Part shown: positions 45,057 to 53,992 of the stretch, in pieces
How positions within the stretch are numbered: the first letter of the stretch is position 1
How the letters are laid out: each line of letters starts with the position of its first letter
Source: Candidatus Heimdallarchaeota archaeon LC_3
GTDB lineage: Archaea > Asgardarchaeota > Heimdallarchaeia > Hodarchaeales > LC-3
Assembly (NCBI GenBank): GCA_001940645.1
Contig: MDVS01000020.1
Span: forward strand, 1-64,000
Direction: 5' to 3'
DNA: 64,000 nucleotides
Made by a program: the position numbers and the translations under genes
Notes under the pieces: generated by a model
What the model was told of the DNA's origin: nothing
Seen by the model: the letters and a program-made list of their open reading frames with translations, nothing else
Database searches by the model: none

Positions 45057-46451
45057 ATGGAAGATTTTCGTGAAGAATCAGATTCAATGGGATCAATTAA
45101 GGTTCCAGCAAATAAATATTGGGGAGCTCAAACACAACGATCAATAGAAAACTTTCCGGTGGGAAATGAGATATTTCCACCTGTCTTTATTAAAGCATTA
45201 GCTTTGGTTAAACTTGCTAGTGCTGAAGTGAATAAAGATTTGAATCGTATTGGGACTGGAATAGCTGAGGCGATAATTAAAGCTGCTCAAGAAGTTGTAG
45301 ATGGAAAATTTAATAACCAGTTTCCGTTAGTGGTCTGGCAAACCGGATCAGGAACTCAAACAAACATGAATGCAAACGAAGTTATATCAAATCGTGCAAT
45401 TGAAATATTAGGAGGAAAAATCGGTTCAAAAAGTCCGGTTCATCCCAATGATCATGTTAATAAATCTCAATCATCAAACGACGTCATTCCTGGTGCAATG
45501 CATATATCAACTGTTTTTCTCATAACTGAACATCTATTACCCTCATTGAAATATTTAGAGGATAAACTTTATGAGAAATCACAAGAATTTGCTGATGTAG
45601 TAAAGATTGGAAGAACTCATTTACAAGATGCTACTCCGATCACTTTAGGACAGGAGTTTTCTGGTTATTATACTCAAATAAAGAAAGGAATTGTAAGAAT
45701 TGAAAAAACATTAGATTTCTTGTATGAATTGGCTCTTGGAGGAACAGCTGTTGGAACGGGATTGAATTCTCATCCAGAATTTGCTGAAAGAATAGCAAAG
45801 CGCATTGCTGAAAGAACTGGTCTTCTTTTCCGTACAGGTGAAAATAAATTTGAAGGATTAGCGGCTCATGACGCAATAGTATATGTAAGCGGTGCTATAA
45901 GGACTGTTGCAATAAGTTTAATGAAAATTGCAAACGACATCCGCTGGTTATCATCGGGTCCACGTGCAGGTTTTGGTGAGTTAATCATTCCAGTAAATGA
46001 ACCTGGATCGTCTATAATGCCGTCTAAAACGAATCCGACGCAGGCAGAGTCAGTTTTGCAAGTAGTTTCCCAAATAATTGGTAATGATACAACTATAGCC
46101 TTTGCCAATGCCATTGGCTCTAACTTTGAACTTAATGTTATGAAACCTGTCATGATATTTAACTTACTTCAAAGCATACAACTTTTGGGTGACGTTGCTA
46201 AGAATTTTACCATTAAATGTGTAATCGGTATTAAAGTTAACCACGAAAGAATTAAAGAGCTTTTAGGCAAGTCTTTAATGCTTGTAACTGCCTTAACTCC
46301 AAGACTTGGTTATGATAAAGCAGCGTGGGTTGCTAAAAAAGCGTACGAAGAAAAGAAATCTTTGAAACAGGTCTTACTAGAAAATAATTTAATCCCTGAA
46401 AATGAAATTGATAGTGCCTTAGATCCCAGCAAGATGACAAAACCATCTTAA
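45057..46451 (+). CDS. fumC: Fumarate hydratase class II
   Basis: Interconverts fumarate and L-malate in the citric-acid cycle, without an Fe-S cluster. Motifs: SDSMGSIKVPANKYWGAQTQ at the N-terminus, TGSGTQTNMNANEVISNRA, the HPNDHVNKSQSSNDVIP signature and GSSIMPSKTNPTQAE with the catalytic serine loop. Length of 464 residues is exactly that of class II enzymes. GGAG lies nine bases before the ATG. A class II enzyme in an archaeon suggests an oxygen-tolerant type of fumarase. Confidence 0.95.
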   Translation: MEDFREESDSMGSIKVPANKYWGAQTQRSIENFPVGNEIFPPVFIKALALVKLASAEVNKDLNRIGTGIAEAIIKAAQEVVDGKFNNQFPLVVWQTGSGTQTNMNANEVISNRAIEILGGKIGSKSPVHPNDHVNKSQSSNDVIPGAMHISTVFLITEHLLPSLKYLEDKLYEKSQEFADVVKIGRTHLQDATPITLGQEFSGYYTQIKKGIVRIEKTLDFLYELALGGTAVGTGLNSHPEFAERIAKRIAERTGLLFRTGENKFEGLAAHDAIVYVSGAIRTVAISLMKIANDIRWLSSGPRAGFGELIIPVNEPGSSIMPSKTNPTQAESVLQVVSQIIGNDTTIAFANAIGSNFELNVMKPVMIFNLLQSIQLLGDVAKNFTIKCVIGIKVNHERIKELLGKSLMLVTALTPRLGYDKAAWVAKKAYEEKKSLKQVLLENNLIPENEIDSALDPSKMTKPS

Positions 46452-46510
46452 AATAATTTCTAAAGTATTTCTTTAATAATTTATTAATCTTCTATGTGCT
46501 AGGTCATTTA

Positions 46511-47794
46511 ATGACTCAGAAAGCTGATCGTTCGAATTGTTTCAAATGCAAAGGGGATAAAAATCTTTGTGTACCCCATCGGTGCCCAATGCGGACAAAA
46601 TTATATGGTTTACAACCAGTTCAGAGAGCTTTATCAAATGAGAAAAACATTGATGGTTTTGTTCCTCCAAGCTTTTTTGTTGGTTCTTCTAATTGGCCAA
46701 ATTTAACAATTAATCCTATGATGTCGGTCCTAGATCAAGTTCCTGATTTACTCGACGAACCTGATAATTGGAAAATCCAATATAGCATACCAGATATTGT
46801 GAAGTTTAGAAGTCATTTGATTAGAGCTAGTGCTGGACGTATAGATGTTAAAAATATACATGATAATAAATACAGGACTCAGAGAAAAATCCTTGAAACT
46901 TCTCAAGAATTATTGATGAGCCAAAATCCCACTCATACATATATTGAACTGGAAAAGCCGTTACGTGTCGATTTAGGTTTTAGTACTTACACAAGTCCAA
47001 TGGGTCCAGTTGGTAGAGTTAAACAGATTTCTTTAGAAGATACTCCAAAAATAAATTACAAGATTGATAGAGTAGTAAGTGACACAGATAACACTGCCAC
47101 AAATGCAGTAAACGAATTATGGAGTGATAATCTAACTGTAACTCAAATTAATCGTATTTTCTCCGCAGGTATGCTCGGAACCAAAAAAAATAGAAGAGTG
47201 GTTCCTACTCGTTGGAGTATTACTGCTACCGACGATATTCTAACAAAAAAAATGATTGAGAAGATTAAAGACTTTAATGTTATTGATCACTATGAAGTTT
47301 GGCGTTCTGATTATTTGGACAACCATTTTCGAATTCTTATTCGTCCTTATGAATGGAGTTTTGAGTTTCTTGAAGCTTGGAAACGCCCCCAAGATGGTTC
47401 TTTTATCAGCACCAATAAATCTCCATGGATGTTTGGACATGATTGGGAATATCACGAAGGTCGAAAAACTTATGCTAAAAGTAGTCAAGGAGGTTATTAT
47501 GCTACAAGATTAGCAGTAGTAGAACACTTACTTAAGAAATTAAGAAAACAAGCTGAGGTGATTGTATTTCGGGAAGTAGGTGAGGATTACTTCATCCCAC
47601 TGGGTGTGTGGCAAGTGAGAGAAAATGTCCGAAATGCTTTTTCTTCTAATAGTTTAATGTATGAAGGTAATGAAGAGAAACTAGCACTAGATTACTTATT
47701 TCAGGATTTAAGAATCTCAAAAAAACTTTTAACAACAAAAAGCATTTTGCTAAAACGAAAGAATCGACAACTACGATTATCCCGTTTTCTTTGA
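46511..47794 (+). CDS. nreA: Archaeal DNA repair protein NreA
   Basis: NreA-family proteins take part in archaeal DNA-damage response with the sliding clamp. The N-terminal Cys series (CFKCKGDKNLC, then HRCPM) is the family's zinc motif. FVGSSNWPNL, MGPVGRVKQISL, RRVVPTRWSITATDD and the FREVGEDYFIPLGVWQVREN region fit the family throughout. The C-terminus (QLRLSRFL) looks like a PIP-box. AGGT at 46501-46504 lies six bases before the ATG at 46511, so I prefer this start over the GTG at 46496. Length is 427 residues. It lies about 60 bases downstream of fumC. Confidence 0.85.
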   Translation: MTQKADRSNCFKCKGDKNLCVPHRCPMRTKLYGLQPVQRALSNEKNIDGFVPPSFFVGSSNWPNLTINPMMSVLDQVPDLLDEPDNWKIQYSIPDIVKFRSHLIRASAGRIDVKNIHDNKYRTQRKILETSQELLMSQNPTHTYIELEKPLRVDLGFSTYTSPMGPVGRVKQISLEDTPKINYKIDRVVSDTDNTATNAVNELWSDNLTVTQINRIFSAGMLGTKKNRRVVPTRWSITATDDILTKKMIEKIKDFNVIDHYEVWRSDYLDNHFRILIRPYEWSFEFLEAWKRPQDGSFISTNKSPWMFGHDWEYHEGRKTYAKSSQGGYYATRLAVVEHLLKKLRKQAEVIVFREVGEDYFIPLGVWQVRENVRNAFSSNSLMYEGNEEKLALDYLFQDLRISKKLLTTKSILLKRKNRQLRLSRFL

Positions 47795-47814
47795 TTAGGG
47801 GTATTTTTAAACTA

Positions 47815-48216
47815 ATGAAGCGTAAGACGTTTTCATATTTCAAGCATTGTTCAAAAATAACAAATTATCGAAATTCTAGAATGAACAAAAGAAAATATTT
47901 AAAATCAATCTATAAATGGTCTCCAGATACCGGTTTAGTCTTACTTTCAATTCCTATTGCTATTTTGTGTTTATTTGTATTATTAATTTATTATGAAGAA
48001 ATATTGCAAATGGAACTCATACTGAACGTTCTGGCAAGTATTGTTCTTATTGCACCAATTTTATTAGCAATAACTTATAATACAATTGTTTTTTTTCAAA
48101 TTATCAGAATCAGAAGAGAGAATAAAACAATTACTAAAATGCAAGATTGTCCTGATATAAATATAAAATTTGATTTTTCATTTGAATATTGTATAGCGTG
48201 TAATTACATATTTTAA
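47815..48216 (+). CDS. Small membrane protein, about 133 aa
   Basis: Two hydrophobic helices (about residues 42-62 and 70-98) follow a basic N-terminus, and the C-terminus has a CIAC pair. The gene overlaps the nreA stop if read from the TTG at 47791; the ATG at 47815, with a GGGG stretch before it, is a more natural start. The family is not recognised. It may be co-transcribed with nreA. Confidence 0.4.
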   Translation: MKRKTFSYFKHCSKITNYRNSRMNKRKYLKSIYKWSPDTGLVLLSIPIAILCLFVLLIYYEEILQMELILNVLASIVLIAPILLAITYNTIVFFQIIRIRRENKTITKMQDCPDINIKFDFSFEYCIACNYIF

Positions 48217-48400
48217 GTGGAATTCCATGGAGAAAAAAAAATTGACTTGAAATTTAATGAATTTTATAAATAATCCTTTAATAACTAAGATCAAATCTTT
48301 ACGAACTAATTGTGTATAACAGAATTGTACTTAATTATTTTAAATATTTTTAAAAAAATAAATTCAATTGAAATCTTATAAGACTTTGGTGAATTTATCG

Positions 48401-48895
48401 ATGAATCCTACTACTTTATCAACAATCTTAGAGATTTTAGATACTCAACGAGCTCATGTTAGGAAAGTTTTGAATGAATTGACAAATGATGCTTGTAATT
48501 GGAATCCTCAAGCTGATAAGAACTCTGTAGCAGTTTTAATTGAACATTTAACAGGATCAGAGGCTTATTGGATTCAAGAACTAATTTTAGGACAAAAAAT
48601 TAATAGAGTAAGAGATAAAGAATTCGAGTACCGCTATCGGTCAAAAAAAGAATTAAAAACAGCATATGAATACTTGTCAAAGTCAACTCGAGATATTTTG
48701 AATAATAAATTAAATGATAGTAATCTCATGGAACAAAGACCGGTAAAGAATGGATCGAAAACAGTTTTATGGATACTTTTACACATGGTAGAGCATAATT
48801 ATTATCATATTGGACAAATAAATTACCTTGCAGGATTGTTAAAAGGTGACAAATTCTTAGAACGTCCTAGAATCATGTTCGAAGAAAAAAATTAG
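48401..48895 (+). CDS. DinB/YfiT-like four-helix metal-binding protein
   Basis: A compact alpha-helical protein with the DinB-family pattern: EILDTQRAHVRKVLNELT, then a His at the end of helix two (IEHLTGSEAYWIQEL) and the C-terminal HMVEHNYYHIGQINYL with two metal-binding histidines. DinB/DUF664-type proteins often bind nickel or zinc and act as thiol-dependent transferases. ATG at 48401 is preferred to the TTG at 48368. Actual substrate unknown. Confidence 0.7.
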   Translation: MNPTTLSTILEILDTQRAHVRKVLNELTNDACNWNPQADKNSVAVLIEHLTGSEAYWIQELILGQKINRVRDKEFEYRYRSKKELKTAYEYLSKSTRDILNNKLNDSNLMEQRPVKNGSKTVLWILLHMVEHNYYHIGQINYLAGLLKGDKFLERPRIMFEEKN

Positions 48896-48924
48896 CTTTC
48901 AAGAGATTTTGTGATAAAAGGGGA

Positions 48925-49410
48925 TTAATCTTCATAATCCTGATATTTTGGTGATAATTGGCCAGCAAATATAATTTTTCCTCTTACTACAACAAAAGGA
49001 ACGCGCTTATCATTAATCCAAGGATAATGTTTACGTTGTGTTCTATAAAGATCATTAGAGACAATAAATACATCAAATTCTTCAGCACATTCTCGAATGA
49101 AGTAATCATCAGGTACTTCTGCTGGTGTTTGAGTAAGAATACCCTCTTTTAATAGCTCTTCTAATATATTTGGTTTGTCTATGGTATGTCTAAGTTTAGC
49201 TGAGATAAATACAGCCACCAAATCAACTTCGGGATTAATAACCAGTTTATTTAAAGTATCTACTATATTAGAAATTTTAGGTTTTCCATTTTCTAGGGAA
49301 CTATAAGCAATATTATTACCATCTAGCACAACCCTGATTTTTTCTTCTCCTTTCGACTTGTTCAATGTTAGAGAAACCAGTGTTTCAATATTAGTGCAAG
49401 AAACATTCAA
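48925..49410 (-). CDS. Zc3h12a/NYN-like RNase domain protein, 161 aa
   Basis: The stretch IRVVLDGNNIAY with an early Asp, the later DDYFIRECAEEFDVFIVSND and the YPWINDKRVPFVVVRGKI end follow the Zc3h12a (regnase-like) branch of NYN/PIN ribonucleases. The acidic residues needed for a metal site are present. It has no zinc finger. Start is TTG at 49410 with GGAG at 49419-49422, eight bases upstream. Likely an RNA-degrading or processing enzyme; substrate unknown. In eukaryotes the family degrades mRNAs. Confidence 0.65.
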   Translation of the reverse strand: MNVSCTNIETLVSLTLNKSKGEEKIRVVLDGNNIAYSSLENGKPKISNIVDTLNKLVINPEVDLVAVFISAKLRHTIDKPNILEELLKEGILTQTPAEVPDDYFIRECAEEFDVFIVSNDLYRTQRKHYPWINDKRVPFVVVRGKIIFAGQLSPKYQDYED

Positions 49411-49669
49411 AGAAAGTTCTCCATTTATTGTGAATGAAATATTATGCTCTGTTTAATCGTAAAAGATCATATTTACAAATTAAATCAGTTATTGTTACTT
49501 AGTTTGATCAAAAATAAAAATCTTCTTTCTCAAATGAAGAGATAAAGTAATTAATTTCGAAAGGTTGTTATTCCTAATATTATTGAAATTTGTTAATGTT
49601 TTCACTATAAATAATTTTTTCAAAAGAAAATTGATTTATCTTTTAGTAAAAATTATATTTCTATGAATC

Positions 49670-50338
49670 TCATCTGATCTGTTTACTTTTAATCATTTTC
49701 AAAAAATTTTCACAATCTTCAACAATAAATAAAGAACATCCAACGGGAATATCAAAAAATATTTGTTGTTGGGTTGTTTCCATTATGTGAGAATCGATCT
49801 TAAAATTTAGAAGTACTCCATTAAGCCCAGAGGATATTTTTGTAAATCTTAATGAAGAAACGCTTGGAATTGTACGTTTTTTGATAAATTTTGATACAGG
49901 AACAATTTCTGAACCAATAATTGCATTAAAAGGAAAAAAACTGAGGGGTTCTGTCAAGCTAACATTATTTTGAAAGATAAGTATTCCACGTGGTTCTATT
50001 TTCAATTGATATCTAATTTTTGAGAGATTAGACAATTGTAGATCTCTTATGAAAGTGAGAAATCCTAAAATAGACAATGTTAAACCAAAAATTGCTATAA
50101 AACCGAATAAAGAACCAAAATTCTCATTAAATCGATAAGATTGTCCAATAATGACTAGCATGATACCGATACCAATTATACCAACTGCTACTTTTAAAGA
50201 ATAGCTGAAAGATTCATTTAACTTTGATAAATAATCAGAACTAATAGAAAATCCATTTTGATCAACATTTTGATTGTGGTCTGTTGTTTTATTCTTTAAA
50301 AGAGACTCTTTTTTCTCTTCGCTTTCATTTGAGGTCAT
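49670..50338 (-). CDS. Two-helix membrane protein with beta-rich domain, 222 aa
   Basis: Two adjacent membrane helices (about residues 52-70 and 77-96) separate a charged N-terminus from a beta-rich C-terminal domain. That domain (KIEPRGILIFQNNVSLTEPL, FFPFNAIIGSEIVPV, VLLNFKI) recalls PH-like or adaptin-like domains, similar in layout to the protein encoded at 12276-12791. It lacks recognised catalytic motifs. It lies just upstream of nothing and downstream of the IscA-like gene on the same strand. Confidence 0.4.
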   Translation of the reverse strand: MTSNESEEKKESLLKNKTTDHNQNVDQNGFSISSDYLSKLNESFSYSLKVAVGIIGIGIMLVIIGQSYRFNENFGSLFGFIAIFGLTLSILGFLTFIRDLQLSNLSKIRYQLKIEPRGILIFQNNVSLTEPLSFFPFNAIIGSEIVPVSKFIKKRTIPSVSSLRFTKISSGLNGVLLNFKIDSHIMETTQQQIFFDIPVGCSLFIVEDCENFLKMIKSKQIR

Positions 50339-50353
50339 GTTATCTTTATAACC

Positions 50354-50659
50354 CTAAATTGTTTTTTCTGGTTTATTTTTCTCGTCTAGCTCAATTTTAA
50401 ATTTATTATTCTCATCAAGTCCTACTGATACATCTTCAAAGTATTGATAATAGTCTTCTGGAATAATTATTTCTAAACCATATCTTTTATGTACTACATC
50501 CCTCTTATTAAGAACATTAGTTAATTGAGCTCCGTATTTCGTACCAGCACAGCCTGCATTTTCTATAGTCATCTTTAATCTTAATTTTTCTTTCACTTGA
50601 CTATTTTTTTCAATTAAACTCTTAGCATGATTGGCTGCCGTTTCTGATATTTCAAACAT
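50354..50659 (-). CDS. IscA/HesB-like A-type protein lacking C-terminal cysteines
   Basis: The start MFEISETAANHAKSLIEK and the NAGCAGTKYG motif with one cysteine are those of the HesB/IscA A-type Fe-S carriers. The usual C-terminal CGCG (or CxC) pair is missing: the sequence ends in charged residues. So only one of the three cluster ligands remains, as in HesB-like proteins of unknown role. The longer frame to 50683 is less likely. About 100 residues. Confidence 0.65.
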   Translation of the reverse strand: MFEISETAANHAKSLIEKNSQVKEKLRLKMTIENAGCAGTKYGAQLTNVLNKRDVVHKRYGLEIIIPEDYYQYFEDVSVGLDENNKFKIELDEKNKPEKTI

Positions 50660-50739
50660 TGCTATTACAACTTCTTTTATCAATTTCAGATGATTACTTT
50701 TATCTATTACTAATATTATTATAGTAAATTTATTTTAAA

Positions 50740-50772
50740 AAAATATGTTTTTTGCCAGAAAAAACATATTTT
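50740..50772. promoter_or_regulatory. Perfect 14-bp inverted repeat between divergent genes
   Basis: AAAATATGTTTTTT (50740-50753), five-base loop GCCAG and AAAAAACATATTTT (50759-50772) form a perfect stem in the 286-base region between the IscA-like gene and the thiamine-type importer operon. It could be an operator bound by a dimeric repressor, or a hairpin in an RNA leader. No TPP-riboswitch core is recognisable here. Confidence 0.4.
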
Positions 50773-50945
50773 AATTTTGGGTAATCCTGAATTATTAATT
50801 TGAAAGATTATGTCAAAATTCGAAAATTAAATCCATTTATACCTATTATTGAAATAATTAACATATTATTCTTTATAAAGAACCCAAAAAATTTTTTTAC
50901 AAGGCTATTTAAAAAATTAAATAAAAAATAGATAGGAATCAGATA

Positions 50946-52187
50946 ATGAAAAATCAAAACATCATTTTTATTATTGGAATAATTAGTGTTTTAATAGTAA
51001 GTACGGTCTTTTTTGCTGTGTTTATCTTTAATGAGCCCGTTGATACATCTAGAATTACTGTATATAGGTATCAAGGATTTATGGGATTTGGAGATATTAA
51101 TAGTCCTGTTTATAATAGTAGTGCTATTGATGAAAAAATATTTAACGAATGGGGTGAGAAAAATGGATATAAAGTCAAAATAGTTGATACTAATGATGCA
51201 AATGCACTATTATCTCTTTTAACACTTGAATCAAATAATCCTAAAGCTGATGTAGTAATAGGACTTGATAATGCATTATTAGCTTTAGCAAAAGCCGAAG
51301 GATACGCAAATCAAATTTTAGAACCATATCGACCCAAAAATAGTTCACAAATTCGTACAGATTTAGTAGACCAATTAGATCCTAATTTTTTACTAACACC
51401 AATAGATTATGGCGCATTGGGTTTTTATTATGACACTAGTATCATTAATGATACAATAATTCCTAATTTAAATAACCTAACCATTGATGATTTGACTGAT
51501 CCTACTATTGCCAGTCAACTTATTTTAGAAGATGCTTTGTCTTCCTCTCCAGGTACAGGATTCTTATTATGGAGTATCGCTTCGCACAAAATGCAGAATA
51601 ATTTAGATTCCTGGGAAACCTTTTGGGCATTATTAATTGAAAACGATGATATATTAATTACTCCTTCTTGGAATGAAGGCTTTAATGCTTTACTTTCTCA
51701 AGAGGTGAATAGATCTATTTTGTTATCTTATGCGACTTCACCAGCTTATGATAATTGTATTTTTGATTATAATGGAACTGCTACTTTTTTCACAAAAGAA
51801 AATGGAACCACTAATTCATGGCTACAAATCGAGGGAATAGGATTGGTAAAAAATAGTCCAAATCCAGATGCTGGGAAAAAATTTATAGATTGGATGATTT
51901 CATCAGAAGTGCAAAAGATCATACCAGTTACGAATTGGATGTATCCTGCTAACACTATTGCTCAAAACGAATTACCTGCTTGTTTTAATGAAGCTGCCAT
52001 AAATCCTGACGATTTATTTACGCTAAATAATGTTTTAAGAATTTCAGAAGTACAAAATAACATAGCTAATTGGCTTGAAAAATGGGACATCATTATAGCT
52101 GGAGGATCAAATTATTTAATTATAAAAATTCATCAAATATTTATAAATGATAATAATTTAATTAGTGTTGTTTTAAGGAAAGACTAA
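50946..52187 (+). CDS. Thiamine-type ABC transporter substrate-binding protein
   Basis: A 413-residue extracytoplasmic binding protein. An N-terminal hydrophobic helix (residues 6-29) anchors or exports it; there is no lipobox cysteine. The mature part begins RITVYRYQGF and contains DVVIGLDNALLA, IDYGALGFYYDTS and SSPGTGFLLW, the order of ThiB/TbpA and iron-type (type 2 periplasmic) binding proteins. It is the first gene of an operon with permease and ATPase genes. Thiamine is the best guess from the family; related proteins bind other cations or phosphonates. Confidence 0.72.
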   Translation: MKNQNIIFIIGIISVLIVSTVFFAVFIFNEPVDTSRITVYRYQGFMGFGDINSPVYNSSAIDEKIFNEWGEKNGYKVKIVDTNDANALLSLLTLESNNPKADVVIGLDNALLALAKAEGYANQILEPYRPKNSSQIRTDLVDQLDPNFLLTPIDYGALGFYYDTSIINDTIIPNLNNLTIDDLTDPTIASQLILEDALSSSPGTGFLLWSIASHKMQNNLDSWETFWALLIENDDILITPSWNEGFNALLSQEVNRSILLSYATSPAYDNCIFDYNGTATFFTKENGTTNSWLQIEGIGLVKNSPNPDAGKKFIDWMISSEVQKIIPVTNWMYPANTIAQNELPACFNEAAINPDDLFTLNNVLRISEVQNNIANWLEKWDIIIAGGSNYLIIKIHQIFINDNNLISVVLRKD

Positions 52188-52264
52188 TTCTTTATTATTT
52201 ATGATGAAGTTATGTTAAGAATTTTTAATCTGTAATTCTTTTAGAATTATTTGTCGGTTATTGA

Positions 52265-53986
52265 ATGTCTATTCATAATTTTGCTAGATCCATGTTTCCA
52301 GTACTGAAAGACAAAGGTTTTTCGTCAATTCTTCTTCTTGGATCTATGTCAATCCTTTTATTAACATTTTTTTATCTAATCCCAATTATATATATGATTA
52401 TATCACTAATGTTAGATACAAGCAATTTTGTAGCTGATTTGAATTTCCTATTAACCGATTCAAGAATAATTAAAGCATTTTGGTTCAGTATCTGGCAAGC
52501 AATAATTTCAACTATTTTGAGTGTATTAATAGGATTACCAATAGCATATGTTTTTTCTCATTATACTTTTAAAGGGTCAAGATTCCTTAAATCATTGCTC
52601 ACTATTCCTTTTTTACTTCCTCCTATTGTTGTTGTAATGGGAATGATAGTAGTTTATGGGGATAATGGGATCATAAATACCATATTAAGAAGTAATTTAC
52701 CCTTTATGCCCTCAATAGAAGTTTATAGTACCACTGGAATAATTCTAGCGCATGTATTTTATAATACTCCAATAATCATACGGATTGTTTCAGTGATGTG
52801 GGAAAGCTTAGATAGAAGGCCGTTAGAAATAGCAGAAACATTAGGAGCTTCTAAAATAAGACGTTTTATTCGCCTAGAGCTTCCTCAGCTTAAGTTTGCA
52901 ATATTAAGTTCTTCATTGTTAATATTTCTTTATTGCTTTACTTCTTTTGCCATTGTTCTATCTTTCGGGGGGTTAGAAGTTCGTACACTTGAAGTCCAAA
53001 TCTATAGGTTTGCTTATAGCTTACCATATTTAGATTTCGCTTTAGCAAGTACTCTTGCGTTTATTCAACTTATTTTTCTAAGTCTTTTCATTATATTTTA
53101 TTATGTTATTACAAAAAAAGAGATTTCTCAAAAGAAAATTGGATTTTTTCCCAAATCATCATTTAAATTAAATAAAATTACTGATTTAATCTTTTTATCA
53201 TTATTACTACTCTTTTCTATTTTCATACTGCTTCCAATATTCGCTGTCGTTTTTCACTCTTTTGTGAATCGGTCAGGGAATTATACAATCGAAAACTTTT
53301 TCCTTTTATTCTCAAATAATTATGATTCATTAATACAAACATCTTTTTTCCGATTACTTGTAAACACACTATTTATAGCACTTTTAACAGTAATTTTATC
53401 ATTAGTTATATCTTTAGGAATCATTATTCTTATTAGGTATTGGAAACCTTTAAAATCATGGAATAATTATAATCCCAGTCATTCAAAGTTTCAATTAGTT
53501 TTAATGTTTCCGTTAGCTTCTTCTGGTCTACTCGTTGCTTTAGGCTTATATAGCGTTTTCAGCTCCACTGCTATTTACTCGGATTATAATGTAATTGTAA
53601 TAATTATAGCACATTCTATAGCTGCGTTACCAATTTCAAGCAGAATTCTCTACTCAAGTTTTAGCAAATTAAATACAAATTATGGACAAGTTGGAGCAAC
53701 ATTAGGAGCAAATAAATTACAAATTTTAATGAAAATAGAAATTCCATTGATTTTAAAATCTATTGTTGTAGCTTCATTATTTTCATTTGCAATCAGCTTG
53801 GGAGAATTTGGTGCCACATTATTTATTAATCCACAAGAATTTACAACTCTGGGTATTGCTATTTATCGATTATTAGGAACCAGAGACTTGGGTTTACCCT
53901 CAGCTATGGCAACTATATTAATTGCATTATGTTTAGTATCATTTTTGTTAATTGATTATCTAAGTGAAAAAGAATCAGTAATTTAA
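52265..53986 (+). CDS. ABC importer permease, fused two-domain ThiP-like
   Basis: A 573-residue protein with about 12 membrane helices, made of two permease halves. Each half has the EAA-loop that contacts the ATPase: EIAETLGASKIRRFIRLELP and QVGATLGANKLQILMKIEIP. Fused permeases of this kind are characteristic of ThiP (thiamine) and the iron/molybdate-related FbpB group. It follows the binding-protein gene by 77 bases and precedes the ATPase gene by six bases. Confidence 0.88.
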   Translation: MSIHNFARSMFPVLKDKGFSSILLLGSMSILLLTFFYLIPIIYMIISLMLDTSNFVADLNFLLTDSRIIKAFWFSIWQAIISTILSVLIGLPIAYVFSHYTFKGSRFLKSLLTIPFLLPPIVVVMGMIVVYGDNGIINTILRSNLPFMPSIEVYSTTGIILAHVFYNTPIIIRIVSVMWESLDRRPLEIAETLGASKIRRFIRLELPQLKFAILSSSLLIFLYCFTSFAIVLSFGGLEVRTLEVQIYRFAYSLPYLDFALASTLAFIQLIFLSLFIIFYYVITKKEISQKKIGFFPKSSFKLNKITDLIFLSLLLLFSIFILLPIFAVVFHSFVNRSGNYTIENFFLLFSNNYDSLIQTSFFRLLVNTLFIALLTVILSLVISLGIIILIRYWKPLKSWNNYNPSHSKFQLVLMFPLASSGLLVALGLYSVFSSTAIYSDYNVIVIIIAHSIAALPISSRILYSSFSKLNTNYGQVGATLGANKLQILMKIEIPLILKSIVVASLFSFAISLGEFGATLFINPQEFTTLGIAIYRLLGTRDLGLPSAMATILIALCLVSFLLIDYLSEKESVI

Positions 53987-53992
53987 CAGGCT

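Noticed and set aside
50700..50945. TPP riboswitch upstream of the thiamine-type importer
   Set aside because: The conserved CTGAGA and ACCTGA-type core is absent; only a simple inverted repeat is present.
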